A stretch of 64,000 nucleotides of DNA from Aplectana chamaeleonis (GCA_029168955.1 JAPDOI010000380.1:52501-116500), one strand, 5' to 3'. Positions 1-11,639 are shown, numbered from the stretch's first letter. Program-made: numbers and translations. Notes: generated by a model from the sequence alone, not told the origin.

Positions 1-26
1 TTATCTTTGTCAAGGTTTTGCATTAG

Positions 27-510
27 AGGCAGTGTTCACGATAATCCTCGATTTTGAGATTAATCGCTGAATCGATTGTTTGGCCCCCGAGTAGAACTGA
101 AATAACGAAGAAACCGAGAAAAACGCACTAGAATGGCACGAAATCCTCTACTCTCATCCCGCTTCTTTACACTCAGTTTAACTGTTTGTTGTGACAATGA
201 AATCTTTTATGGATCCGTCTTTTGCAATTCTCTATTTTTTGTTGCTCCGTTCATTCCCTCGGACCCTAACTAATACTGTTTTGCCCAAAATATTCTTCCA
301 ATTTTGATTAGCTTCATTTTTTACCGGTGACAACCACCGTGAACAAGTTTATCCAATCGGAACACTAGTCCAGGCCGGATAATATTGTCTTTGAAATAAG
401 ACGTTTTAGTGCGTTCCTCGCCGTTTCTCCGTAATTTTGGTAGCATTTGGTAACCAACGCATTGTTTTGAGTGGAAAACTCGGGTACGAAAACCATCGTG
501 AACACTGCCT
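27..510. mobile_element. TTAA-flanked MITE, subfamily C copy 1 (uninterrupted)
   Basis: The ends are inverted: AGGCAGTGTTCACGATAA at the left and its complement at the right, flanked by TTAG and TCAA (degenerate TTAA). The 484-bp body matches the two halves of the copy at 12580-15217 almost throughout. It has no coding capacity. TTAA target choice is typical of the piggyBac superfamily, but the transposase that moved it is not in this window. It lies upstream of the first visible exon of the KY-like gene, probably in an intron. Confidence 0.8.
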
Positions 511-514
511 TCAA

Positions 515-847
515 AGGTAGTGTTCATGATTAAAACGGTCTTCGAGTTTTCGCCCGAATTCGTATAAATCGGGGTCCATTGCAACAATAATGGCGAAAGA
601 ACTGCTCGAAACGAGTCGGATATAGCTGAATGCTTCCCACTAATTTTGCTGTGCTGTGCCCGCCCCGCCCACTCAATGGCGAGCAGGGAAGTGGGCGGGG
701 TTGACATAGTGCATACAAATTTGAGGGCGTATAGGGATATCTATGGCTCGTTTTTTGAACGTTCTTTCGTCTTTATTGTTTCATTGGACCCTGGTACATT
801 CGACTTGCGCTGAAAATTCGAAAACAGTTTTTTAATGAACACTGCCT
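515..847. mobile_element. TTAA-flanked MITE, subfamily D copy 1
   Basis: This 333-bp element begins AGGTAGTGTTCATGAT and ends with the complement, TGAACACTGCCT, followed by TTAG. It abuts the previous MITE with only the shared TCAA between them. Internally there is a GC-rich inverted segment around 655-705. It is the uninterrupted counterpart of the split copy at 8857-16259. Confidence 0.75.
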
Positions 848-991
848 TTAGGGATCGTGAGGCGTCTACGATTCTTCTTGCTCCAGGATTACACGTATAC
901 TAAAACAACGATAGTGCGCATCCGCTGTGAACTTGGGAAATAAAAATGTGGCCGTCTTAAAGAAAAATTAAACTAACCATTCTTATTTCAG

Positions 992-3900
992 GAATACCTG
1001 GAATGCTGTCTTTTTGGATGGCTCGTGGCGATTCGTGCAGTGCAATTGGGGAGCACGTCATCTTGTGTAAGTAGTTGGATGAGTACTTGTTTTTTTTTCA
1101 AATTTTGGAATCCTCTTTTTTGGTATGAATAACGCTGAAATCTGTTGGCGCAACGTTATATAAAACTATTCTGCTTCCAGGAACGCCAAGGAAAGCGAGA
1201 GTGAGAATCGTAGCGACGGAAATCTCCGTTACGAATACGATGACCACTACTTCATGACGGATCCTGAGGTAGTTTCCGCCTGCTTTTTCAGGTGGTCTAA
1301 AATTTTGGGCATCAAAAAAGCATTTAAAAGGTTCAATTGTTCAACATATAGCCTCTATACCTCAATTTGAGCCGGTCCAAGTAAGGCCTATCGGGCTTAT
1401 CATGTCGATATCTCCGTATTCTGTTATATTTTGTCATGACCGACCGCTTCGCTGCTTGCTCCGCCCGGACTCATATGGTCAATAGAGGCTATGGTCAATC
1501 CCTTGATGGGGGGAGGCCGCGACGCTGCTACAATAGCTTTATAATGAAAGTGGAGCGGCCGTATTTGAGAAAGCACAATGGTAGAAATGGAGAAACAAGC
1601 GCTTTGCTTCTAATGGTAAGATAGCGGAATAATAACTGCAACGCGGCTTGCTGGAGATAAGATACAAATCATACTTGAGCTGGGCTAAGTACAACCCGTT
1701 CCATCAGAGGCAGTTCCACTAGGCTAGTTAACGCATTATTAGGTTAGCTCCAGCATAATGAACCCTACTGAGTACTAGAGTGTTGCATTGAATAATATCG
1801 ATTTTTTCGAATAAGTCTGATTTTCTCTTCATAATCGAAATGGTATGAATAGCCCTCATTTTCATACATTTTTTACGGTAAGCGGGAGGTTTTTAATAAA
1901 AAGAGTAGACTTCCGTTTATTCATCGGAATGCCAAACTTGATTAACTAAGTTTTTATTTGAATATTCGAATAAATGGTAAGGCGATTCCTTAATTGGACA
2001 GAAATTTACCTTTTCATCAATTATGGAAACCTTGCCCCACAAGTAATGTTTGATACCAAGAACAATTAAAATGATTCCGTCTCTTAGGAAATTTTAGAGC
2101 TAATCGGAAAATCGAAATTATTCGATGATACACTCTACTGCGTACACGGCATTTCTTCCTAACACCTGTTCTCTCTTTTAGGAATTCATCTACGAGTTCC
2201 TACCTCATGATCCCAACTGGCAACTTTTGCCACGACCGCTCACACTGAAGCAATTCGAGCGCATACCATTTGTAAGAAGCCTCTTCTTCAAATACGGTCT
2301 CTCATTCGTCGACAACAAGCTGGAGAGCACGCTATATGTCAGTTTCTTACTAACCTTTCAAATATTCCCTAGTTTATCTCTGTAGTTTCCTTTAGACCGA
2401 TAAAACCGGAGCGACATCGGTAGCAATACGGCTGCCGGAGAAGTGCGGTGACAGCTTGATCTTCCACTACAATCTGAAGTTTTTCGACTCAGAGGAGAAC
2501 ACCATCAATGGGTTGTCGCTGAAGCGATTCGTCATGCAGTCCGTCTCGAATGGAGTGGGTAATTTTGCTCAGCAGGCTTTACCTCGATATCTATACATCA
2601 AGAGGTTCAGGTTGTGACGTTCCGTGTTCACGCACCGTCAACTCGACCCCTGCTGCTTGACATCTTCGCCAACAGCGTATCCTCAGCACATTACCTAACT
2701 GGGCAGCCTATCAAGTTTAAGAGCGTCTGCAAGTTCAAGGTGAGCTAGCTCCGCGAAACATCGTCATTTTCGAGCAAGTTTACTCGGAGGTTGACTGAAA
2801 AATATTGCCTCCACGCCTGAATTCATGTAACTCTAGAATTCCTTTTCTTGCTTAAACATCGAGTGTTTGCTTTTTGCTTCGCTCGATCAAACTTCTTGGA
2901 ATGTGTGTCGATCCCCAGATATCTGAGATCAATCATTTCTATCTTATTTTTAAGGTGGTCTGCGATTCATTGCAAGTTATCATGGTTCCTCTACCAGAAT
3001 GTGCTTCCGGGGAATGGGGTCCTGCGAAGGCGACGCGATTATTTGGTTTATATCCTGTATCACACTTCGACGCCATAATCAATGCTGGTCGGAGTGTTGA
3101 GATCAAATTCAGGTGAGTAATCGCTTCAAGTCTCAAAATTCTTGGAAAAATGAAATTTACCAAAAAAAAAACGGTAAAATCTGGCAGATTACCTCTGGTA
3201 CGGAGAATTTAGGAGAAATTATATAGTAAACTCTTGAAATTTTAGTGAATTTTTGGCAGTCCAGAAGGTTGTAGAATTCTTCTAGTAAAACTGTGGTAAT
3301 TCGGCAAAAAAACCCTAATTCCGGGAGATTGGTGGTAAACCTCTGGTAAACCTCTGGTAGTGCCCTGACCTGAGAATTGTTCAGTCTAGCGCGAACTCCC
3401 TGGACACACATCCAGGAGGAAAAAATCATTCAAAAAAAGCGAAATTATTCTTGGGGGATTACCAGTGTTTTCGATTTCGATTATCACCCACAGCGAAGCG
3501 GTAGGCCTTGGTGAAATATGACCCGTGTTTAGGATGTTCCGACGAAAAAGCGACCGCTACACGTGCTGTAATAATCGAAATGAGGAGCTTACTAGGAATA
3601 GCGCAGAGCTTATAAACACAGTTTTGAATAGACACAGTCTGCACAATGCTTATCAAGGATTTCCTAGGTTGATTGAATAAGAATGTACAGTCGTACTGAT
3701 ACTTTACTCTCCATATTGTGCGTTGGCGCAAACTTAGTGCTAGTATGTTATAGCATGCCGCTTTTTCTCTTTCAGAAGTACATGCCCTTATAATTTTCAG
3801 GTCTCTTTTTAAAAGCGCTTCTATGAGTCATGTACTTCAAATGGAGGATAAAGTCATATTTTTTTCATCTTTGTTTTTTGGGATTCTCATAGTGGGAATT

Positions 3901-4819
3901 TTGGTACTCTTTCCAATTAGACGGCCCACTGGAGAAATTCTTTAATAATTGTTCATCCCACTGGAGGGAAGGACTTTTCTGAAAGGACGTAAAACAATGA
4001 AAAAGTGGATTCGGAGACGGTGGTGGTCGTAAGGTACATAACCAATGGGCGGGAGGGGCGGGCAAACAAAACGAGGAGACATTAGCGAGCACAAGGCCCA
4101 TGGTATACTTTTGCGACACGCGGTCGCGTCGCTTGGGACAGCGACAGCCACAGTGGCAACGACAGGCATCGGCACATTTGCGGTTTGTCAGCCCTCCGCA
4201 AAACGTTGCTGCGACGGACACGCGACATTTGTTCCTACGACGGCCAGTGGTGTTGATCCTATGCTGGTCCCGCCACGATTTGTCGCTCATGACAGCGACA
4301 AAGTATACCATTGACCTAACAGAGGAGTGGAGAGTCCTTTCAATATTGTGGCACTCTCGCGCGCTCTCATTCTTTTTGTCCCTTCCTCCTTTTCCACGTG
4401 ACGACCGCCAACCCTCAGGGACGAGCCAGATTATTCCATTCGTTTGGAAACGAAAATCTGCTCCGTTGAAGTTGTGGCTATTAAACAATGCGTTCTACAG
4501 AGTACCTTTAATTGCAGAACGACGAAACGGCTATGCGAGGTGGTAGCCGCACTGCATCGGAATCGCACCGATGACCGTGTACTACAGAACTGTTGTCGTA
4601 CTCAATTTAAAGGCGATCAGGTAAAATTACAAGAGTGCAGTCTATAAAACAAATTTTCTCTGCAAAACTCAATTTCTTCAGGTATCAATCCAAATCGATT
4701 TTCCCGAGGAGGGTCAGTACGGCCTCGACGTCTACACCCGTCAAGACGATCAATTGATCAACGGCCGACAGCTTCTAACTCACTGCTGCAAATACCTTAT
4801 TCATTCCAGGAATTGCTAG
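992..4819 (+). CDS. KY/hillarin/LTD-1 family transglutaminase-like protein, 3' part (8 exons, 5' end outside window)
   Basis: Eight exons join in frame: 992-1066, 1181-1268, 2182-2337, 2396-2554, 2611-2739, 2955-3112, 4518-4620 and 4682-4819 (stop TAG). Acceptors are mostly TTTCAG-like; donors are GTAAGT, GTGAGT or weaker. The product is about 334 residues of a longer protein. The first exon reads NTWNAVFLDGSWRF, the end of the transglutaminase-like core. The next exons carry YEYDDHYFMTDPEEFIYEFL, then the conserved block ERIPFVRSLFFKYGL, then PLPECASGEWGPAKATRLFG, and the C-terminal FPEEGQYGLDVYTR; all are hallmarks of KY and hillarin proteins, which act at the muscle sarcomere or cytoskeleton. 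In enzymes of this fold the core reads HAWN followed by an Asp; here the His position is Asn and no Asp is evident, so the domain is probably non-catalytic. The N-terminal exons, with the Cys and any LIM domain, must lie left of the window. C. elegans ltd-1 is the likely relative, but orthology is not proved. Introns 2 and 6 hold MITEs. Confidence 0.93.
1348..1492. mobile_element. Small MITE (145 bp) in KY-like gene intron 2
   Basis: Inverted ends ATAGCCTCTAT (1348-1358) and its complement (1482-1492) bracket a body that is clearly similar to 13473-13620, including the shared words TATCGGGCTTATCATGTC and CATGACC. No open frame of note. Confidence 0.65.
3650..3745. repeat. Dispersed repeat R (copy in KY-like gene intron 6)
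   Basis: Contains the word CTGATACTTT followed by TGTGCGTTGGCGCAAAC. Similar words occur at 17157-17210 and at 33305-33360, and in reverse at 33391-33411 plus 36675-36700, where the RTE element has split the copy. Function unknown. Confidence 0.55.
4095..4316. mobile_element. Tourist/PIF-Harbinger-like MITE in KY-like gene intron 6
   Basis: The left end GGCCCATGGTATACTT and the right end AAGTATACCATTGACC are inverted, followed by TAA on the right and CAA on the left. The same ends recur at 26634-26979. The interior is rich in GCGACA words. Overlapping long ORFs on both strands are by-products of this GC-rich insert. Confidence 0.6.
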
Positions 4820-5872
4820 AAAATCAGTGACTATCCATTGAGGCTACCCTGAATCACTGTATCCTCTATGTCACTCAATTAGGAAGCCACACTCTGCTGT
4901 CGGGCGCGAAGTCATACGACCGATAAGCGCAATCCTTCGTTTTCCCACCAAGCAGTTTTGCGGTTTTCTACCTGAATGGCATGTACAATATGATGTTACA
5001 CTTCATCGTTGTGGCTATACGAGGTCTAGTTTTATTGTTAATGAGGTTCCATGTTCGAAATTCTTTACTTAGTCTTCCCTCAGCTCTTCACTTGAGCGAC
5101 ATTTTCTGTCCTTGCCGTTAATATGTTATTCCTACTAAGGTTGTTTTTCTTTTTGTACCTAATAATCGTTGGATTGACTTAGGTTCTGTAGTGTCCGAGT
5201 GTCTCAAAGTTAAGGTGACATTGCCGGCTATCGCTCCTCTGTACATATACGTAGGGATAACCATTTGGAAGCGATTTGAGCTAGCAAGTTTTCCCTATGG
5301 ACAAATCGGCCAGGGATTTTTCTTCCATTTTGGAACACACTTTTTGAATGGCTGTTATTTCGTTACAAAAAAAAATTATAGCATACAAACTATATTCTCG
5401 GTGTAATTTCTAAGTTGTGATTGTGAGAAAAATCTTTAGCATTCATGCCAATGGAGCAGTCATAGTCAGGGTCAGTCACAGCAATGTGAGCTCTTTTCCA
5501 AGGTGGCCAGATGGATCTTTTCTGCTTTTTCCTGCTATCCACCCCCCCCCATTAGCGCAATTTGGTCACCAGGTCGTAGAGGCCCACCCTGCATCCATGC
5601 GTGGCTACGGCACAGGCGGCATTAATGCGGAAGATTTCCAAAGCTGTACATGTATACGAATATGTTGTGATGTTCGTTTACCCTATTGAAACAGGGCTAT
5701 TCATACACACGTACTGTCAACTAATTTTATTCTATGATACATAGTGAAGTTCTGAATAGTGTATTAATAAAAGTCTATTATTTTTAAGTTTCGAACATTC
5801 TTCATTCGATTTGCGGTAGAATATAGTGTTTCCGGTTTTAAGAGTTCATCAAAGGACTTGTTAGTGGGTGAA
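4820..5872. other. Downstream flank of the KY-like gene, no second gene seen
   Basis: No spliced gene is evident. An AATAAA at 5766-5771 could be the distal polyadenylation signal of the KY-like gene, giving a 3' UTR of about 950 nt, but no nearer or better signal was found and this is a guess. Confidence 0.3.
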
Positions 5873-6320
5873 ATGCAGCGCCCACGATAAATCTTGTTCT
5901 CGAGTTTTCAGTGTGGAACACTTAGCTGGCAGATGCAGGAGGGGATACGGTTGAGGAAAGCAGCGAAAACGGTGCAGAAATCGATAGAAACGGCTTTGAA
6001 ACTTATCCCAGTACGCCTGTTTATCCCGGCCCGCCTCCCATTCGGACGAACTTGTGGCGCCACCCACAATTTTTTTTGGCAAACTACCAAGCAACTCTGC
6101 CGCGTCCAGCCTAATCAATTTGCGCACATTTCGCATTAGCGCGTGTTTGCGAAAACTATCAGGGCCCCTTAGCTCGTTCACGCCGTGAACCTTAGAAACC
6201 AGTATTTAAGCTTATTCTAAACGTCTTTTCTTCGATGTTTCTTTGCTATCAGTTACCTCACAACTAAAAAACCCCAATTTTGCACGAACTCGAGTGTGGT
6301 ATTCATCGTGAACACTGCCT
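5873..6320. mobile_element. TTAA-type MITE (448 bp)
   Basis: The left end ATGCAGCGCCCACGATAAAT pairs with the right end ATCGTGAACACTGCCT followed by TCAA. The ends belong to the AGGCAGTGTTCACGATAA family; the body is its own subfamily. Confidence 0.55.
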
Positions 6321-6345
6321 TCAATCATATGGTCACCTCTCTTAA

Positions 6346-7867
6346 CACTTAAGAGACCGCCTGCTCCACGGCGAATTTCCACAGCGGACCGGTGCGCTCC
6401 ACGGTTAATCGTTTCCGTGGGTGCGCAGTGTGGACACGCGGTCCGCTGGGAACCATTTTGATCGGAGCAGGCTTTCTTACTTAGACAACCGATATTCCGT
6501 TTCTACTCCACCTGAGAGTATGTCGCTCCACAGAGATCTGGAGTGAGGCCATGGTGAAGCAATGATCCACCGCTTTTTCGCGGACCTGCTTTTTTTATTT
6601 TGGAAGTTATTTTAGCTTTACATGCACAAGGCTGGTAACGAAATAAGCGTTTGTTTGTTGACTTCTGAAATTTTCTTCAGGTTACAGCTAATGGTTAGGA
6701 TTGAGCCGTGCTAGGCCGACCCGGAGTACTAAAAATTTGAAAAATGAACGAACTTCTCCTTTGTGATGCCCTAATGAACATCATGTAGAACTTTCGGCGG
6801 ACTCAAATACTTTGATCTACCAAGTTGTATGACGCGACCGACAGAAACTTTATCAGAAATCTCAAAATGGGAATCAGATTCATGATCAGCACCAGGGATG
6901 AGTGGAGTTACGCGTTTCGCGTTCCGAAACCCGCAGTTTCGCGCATTTTTGGCATTCCTCGTTCCGCATTGCGAAAACCGCAGAAAACGCTGCGGAATGC
7001 GAAAATGGCGGGTCATCTGGGACGTAAAAAAACATTCAATGATTTCTAAATTTTTCCGCGTTTCGCGTTCCGAAAACCGCATTTCCGTGCATTTTAAGGC
7101 GTTTCGCGCCAGATTTCCGAAACCCGAGAGAAAAGTTTTTGTTCCGAAACCTGAAAACCGATTTCCGAAATTTCACTTTTTTATTCCGCTCATCCCTGAT
7201 CAGCACCCCCTCCTCCCCAATGGCCACGTGAGCGAAGTCGCACCAAAACGTGAACGTTTACAAACGGATGACGAACGACAGACGCTAGCGAAGCTTTAGA
7301 AAACTGTGAAATATACACCACTTCATTGTTCAGCGCCTCCAAACATACTCCGTAGTTTAATTTCACTAAAATTTTGAGCACTGAACTATTTCTAGGTTTT
7401 CACCCCTTTCCCCCCAAGTTACCCTCCACTCAAAATTTAGCAAAAATTTAAACAAAGTTGACCAATGGCTAATATACCGCAGTCGAAGGAAATTTCATTG
7501 GAAATTGAAAAGTAAAAACCCGAACCTTGTGCAGCAATTCGAATAACCCTCGAGGTCAATGCAGCAAAATTTTGAACGATTTAGCCAAGTTTGGAACGAT
7601 TTATTTCCAGCCAAAGAAGCTCGAAAAATCAAAAAGTGCCATTTCCGGAGATGCTTGTAAAATTACTAGGAACACTAAAAATGCTTGACCACTGTGAGTG
7701 TAAATAGGCTACATCATAAGGAACCTATCCGTAATCAAGAAAGACTCCACGCCAGAGAAATATAAAAAATATTAAAAGTTTTATGGCGTGGGTGCGCAGT
7801 GTGGACACGCGGTCCGAGGGGCAAAACAGCCGTGGGTGCGCAGTGTGGACACGCGGTCTCTTAAGTG
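6346..7867. mobile_element. TTAA-flanked inverted-repeat element P1 (1.5 kb, non-autonomous)
   Basis: TTAA followed by CACTTAAGAGACCGC at 6342-6360 is perfectly inverted at 7853-7871. A subterminal word, GGGTGCGCAGTGTGGACACG, occurs once near the left end (about 6419) and twice near the right end (about 7790 and 7832), as expected for repeated recognition sites. There is no transposase. A damaged copy of one end lies at 19208-19250. A hAT-type MITE is nested inside at 6893-7198. Confidence 0.75.
6893..7198. mobile_element. hAT-type MITE H2 with exact 8-bp target duplication
   Basis: The left end CAGGGATGAGTGGA and the right end, whose complement reads CAGGGATGAGCGGA, are flanked by ATCAGCAC at 6885-6892 and 7199-7206. 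CAGGG termini with an 8-bp duplication are diagnostic of the hAT superfamily. The 306-bp interior is filled with degenerate repeats of the words GCGTTTCGCGTTCCGAAA and AAAACCGCA and encodes nothing plausible. Confidence 0.85.
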
Positions 7868-7871
7868 TTAA

Positions 7872-8408
7872 ACAGCGCTGCGAAATGTCCGCGCGCATTC
7901 TTCTTCAAAGCTGCATGTAGCATAAGCCCCGCACGAGCCTTACTTCATGGTTGCGTGCAAAATACACCAAGGACACCTAACCTTCTTATAGAAGGATTGT
8001 TCCATACATCGAACCCTCAGATTGAGGTTGAGCCGCGTATGTTCCATGCGGATTCGAAGAAGAATGCGCGTTTCTATCATGCAGGTCACATGCTGCTTTG
8101 CGGAATGGTAAGCGCGAATTTATTAAACGTATTTGAGTCTTCATGGAATGTAGCGTGAAAGTATCCGATAACATACCTGGAAAGTTCTGAGTTTCAGACC
8201 ACGGAGCAGTTTTCATGACCCTATAGTATTATGAATACGCAACGTTGAGGTCTCAAGCTTCGCCAACTATCTCCACTTGGTTCAAACATTGGATTGAGAA
8301 GAAAAACCCAGATGTGGTTTTCTGCGCGTACGCTGCTTTTAAGAAAATTCACCAAACTTCAAGTTGTTTCTTTTCACCTTACCTACAACATTTAGCAGTC
8401 CAACCACA
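7872..8408. other. No gene or defined repeat seen
   Basis: Short open frames on both strands overlap but lack splice context or recognisable motifs. Confidence 0.3.
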
Positions 8409-8640
8409 AAATCGTTCTTCTGTTTTTCCAAGTATCTTGAAAACGGTCCCACGCCGATTCGAATGATGTCTCTGGAATTATACAAGACCTCCTAGGAACG
8501 GAGTTATGACCCTCAAAGTTGAGACACGGAAGCATGGTGGACGAGTTGTCCGAGACTTGTAACTTCCGTCATTTGCAGCCGATGCATGCGAGACAATCTG
8601 AATAAAGAGAGAGGCTCAGAATGAAGGGAGTTACGAGACT
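8409..8640. mobile_element. Fragment of TTAA-type MITE subfamily A
   Basis: The stretch containing GGAACGGAGTTATGACCCTC and GGTGGACGAGTTGTCCGAG matches, in reverse orientation, the bodies of the full copies at 39111-39596, 46532-47017 and 62591-63072. The terminal AGGCAG end is missing. Confidence 0.6.
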
Positions 8641-8974
8641 ACTGTTTGGAAACCGCCACTGTTGAGCTAGAAATATTGTAAAAGGGGTGTGCAAAAGTGA
8701 TTTCTGATGTGGGCCCCCCAGGGTGGCTTCCTCCTACATCTCGCTTATTCAATGAAATTGAGAGCTCGCACTCGGCAGGTGCTATATAGGGTAGGTCTAC
8801 TTGACAATCATGTAGATATATCAGATTTCGTCCCTGAGCTTGAAATGTGCCTTCAAAGGCAATGTCACGATAAAAACTGTCTTTGAGTTTTCACCGGAAA
8901 TCGAATGTACTGAAGTCTATTGCAATAATATTGGCGAAAGAACGGTTGACAACGAGCCATGCGCAGACAATCGC

Positions 8975-9120
8975 TGTTATGAACTTCATACCAATATCAT
9001 ATGTTCCGGCGAGCACCTGCCGGAACATATCGTATTGGTTGGCGGATGATAACAGCAGACACTCTCTGTTATGAACTCGATACCAATAGCATATGTTCCG
9101 GAAACGTATCCGTTTGGTTA
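8975..9120. repeat. Left subterminal palindromic repeats of element X
   Basis: The segment from CTGTTATGAAC through ATATGTTCCGGC is followed by its complement (GCCGGAACATAT ... GATAACAG) and then repeated once more as CTCTGTTATGAACTCGATAC. Related but shuffled copies lie at 15840-15930. Such arrays are usual transposase-binding regions in DNA transposons. Confidence 0.55.
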
Positions 9121-9628
9121 GCGGAAGATAAGGGTTTTAACCAGCTACCAGTTTCCCTTAGGTTTCCAAGACTGTTCTATACCACGAAAACGTGATTTTT
9201 CAACACCAAAACGTTGAAACACTCATCGCTATAATTGTACCTTGTTTTGAAACGCTCATAAAGTCTATTTTCACAAAACATTTATTGTTCTCCGAATAAG
9301 TGTTTTACATAAAACAAGAATTCTGCCTTCCTGCTATGCATGCTACTCTTCTCGATAATATATCAACTTCTATAGAAATACCTGAAATCGGTCTTTGGTT
9401 ATAAAACAAAATAAATACTAAGTATTCTTCTCAAGAATCGATACAACATAATATTCCATAAGCTATTCCCTACCTGAAGATCATTACAAATCCGTGTCTT
9501 TCCCAAAACAGTCAAAGAGCGCAGCGCTGTATTTGACGCGAGTAATCAATGTCAATACCTAAACAGTTTCCGTGGATAACCGTGAATCCACAGTTGCGTT
9601 TCGATCATAGTATATAATATGTTCGGCT

Positions 9629-11071
9629 TCACTCGAGCTGCCGGCGCACCACCTTCGACTGTTTCTACAAGAAAAAAATTGAAATTTGAGGCGCCACTAA
9701 TCGCGTCCTGTTTGATCATCGGTTGAAGTGGTGGGATGCTGGGTCTTCTTTCGCTTCTTTACAATCTAGATTAAGCTAGCGGGAAATTTGGATGTTGGAG
9801 TTACTCACCGTTGGAGGAACCAAAGTGTTCTGATCCTTCAACTCGTAGCTGCAGACCTCAGTGCAGTGAATGAATGGGTGGCAGTTGAGCAAAGGAAGAA
9901 ATAGGGTAGCGATCGCTAAAGTTCTCACAGTGCACGTGCCAGTGCCTTTCTTAGTAAGGAATTCCACTCCATCCGCGAGTTCTGCATCTGTTCTAACATA
10001 TTGCTTCGTTCCTCTTGGCTACCAGCGAGTCTTACCCAAAACCTGGAAAAATTGGACAATGGTAACAGATCAATACTAGCAGTAATAAAATACAACTCAC
10101 GGCGTCTGCTTCCTCGATAGTTTCAGCTGTGCGCATGGGATCAGGATCACCCAGTCCAAGTGCGTCCAATGTGAAATCTGGAAAAAACAAAATTTAGGAA
10201 TCCCGCACATCCAAGAGCTTTCTACAGAAGCCGTCAATATATTAAAAAGGTATACCGAATAAAGTGTTCGCAACAAAGTCCGGTAGGTCGAGAAAAGAAC
10301 GGTCCTTCCCAGCTTTTCCAGTCGCGCGTAAGCGTACGCTACACAGCCTTGAGTGGATTGCATGCCTAAAACGGATGATGGATATGAGAGGAAATTGGTA
10401 ATTTGACAAGAGAACCACCTATAAATGCCAGGTAGTTGAGGCTTGAATATTTGGATGCTTACTCACCTTTGTCAAATAGAACCTATAAAAGTCCAAGCAA
10501 AGCGTGTAGTAGTCCTTCTCTCCTCCTCTGTGCGCTCGAGGCCATTTATCGAAAAGTTTACGCATGTCCATTTCCTGGAACAGCTTCATCTGTCACGGTA
10601 GCGCGTAAGAGGCCAGAGTAATTACATTGAACGACTGATTTTCTTCCATGATCCATCCTCTCGTGAAGTTCTGAGCCAGCAGGCATTGTGTCGCGGGGAG
10701 CCCTTTGGATGACGTTTCAGCGATAAAGTTCTGAGTCTTTAGAAGGGCTACGTGCACTGCGTTGCTGTGCTTAGTATAGAGTCCACTTATCCTATAAATG
10801 AACCCTGAACACAAAAAGCTGCTCACAGTGACGCTCAGTCTGGTGATATATTCTGACTGCTTCTTGATTACCTTCCCCATCATACGAACGGCCGTATCAT
10901 CCGAAGTTGAAATTGAACGTGCCATTCTTTGAAGTTCCCTGACACCCTCAAGGTCCATGACTTTTTTGAGTCCTTTAACCACTGTCTCCTTCCGATGAGT
11001 TTATCTGGCCCCTTGTAGTGGAATATCTCAATGTTTACGTCATATTCGCTTCCCGGGTTGTAGTTCGCCAT
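9629..11071 (-). pseudogene. Unidentified multi-exon gene inside element X, probably decayed
   Basis: Minus-strand blocks with good splice signals: 11071 to about 10985 (starts MANYNPGSEYDVNIEIFHYK), about 10984-10626, 10589-10467, 10365-10256, 10177-10101, 10042-9809 and 9664-9629 (stop). The second block includes KVMDLEGVRELQRMARSIS and ALLKTQNFIAETSSKGL; the third reads MDMRKLFDKWPRAHRGGEKD; the fourth and fifth give DLPDFVANTLF and DALGLGDPDPMRTAETIEE; the sixth gives RTDAELADGVEFLTKKG. Amino-acid composition is that of a real soluble protein, with no membrane segment. Damage: a frame change between blocks 1 and 2, a phase clash between blocks 3 and 4, and an in-frame TAG in block 6 just after GKTRW. 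One 36-nt intron is very short. The family is not recognised. It could be the element's transposase or a captured host gene; sequence error could explain some breaks. Confidence 0.5.
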
Positions 11072-11099
11072 AATTTATCCTAGATCTCCGAGATGAATA

Positions 11100-11440
11100 G
11101 ATTTGTTTGCGAGTATTGGAGCGACAACATCTGTAATAATGGCGGTCCAGTTTACTTTGTATTTCTGAGAGTTGCGTTAACAACGAACAACCTTTCAAAG
11201 AAAGTTCCTCTCCCACTCTGGATTCACGGTGCGGTGCTGGAGTTCTGCTCGGTGAGCGATGATGGCGGCCCATGTATTTTGAACTTTGAGATTCTTGCGT
11301 AGCAGAGGTTCCCTCTCTCACTCTGGGTTCGCGGCGGGATGTTGGAGTGCTGCTCGGTACGCGGTGGAGCTTCATAAACCTTGGTCTTTGCGTTTCGTGA
11401 AGAGCAGAGGTTCTTCTCCTCCGCTTTCCTCCAAATTTTC
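11100..11440. repeat. Degenerate ~115-bp tandem repeat upstream of the element X gene
   Basis: Three diverged units each contain GGAG(T/C)(T/G)CTGCTCGGT-like and GCAGAGGTTCCCTCTC-like words, at about 11105, 11225 and 11330. ORFs here are short and change frame between units, so coding status is unclear; the repeats may be part of the promoter side of the 9629-11071 gene. Confidence 0.4.
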
Positions 11441-11639
11441 ATCAAAGATTGTACTTTCTTCTGTAAAAGCGAAAACTACTTAATAAAATATAATCGAATC
11501 ACCTAAACTGGACGGAAAGCCAATATTTCAAAAGACTCATGCCATCTTCGATTTTCAAAGGTATTCGCAGAGATTGTGACTGGTCATGAGTTATTGGAAT
11601 AATCGCGAAACAGCTCTAATTCTCCGAAAATTCGAGGTG

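Noticed and set aside
3865..4488. 207-residue minus-strand ORF
   Set aside because: It lies antisense across a GC-rich MITE in the KY-like gene intron and stops just before exon 7; no family motif; explained by composition.
9629..10365. Alternative reading of the last element X exons in another phase, which avoids the TAG
   Set aside because: That phase is open but gives a less protein-like sequence than the one with DALGLGDPDP and RTDAELADG; kept as an alternative only.
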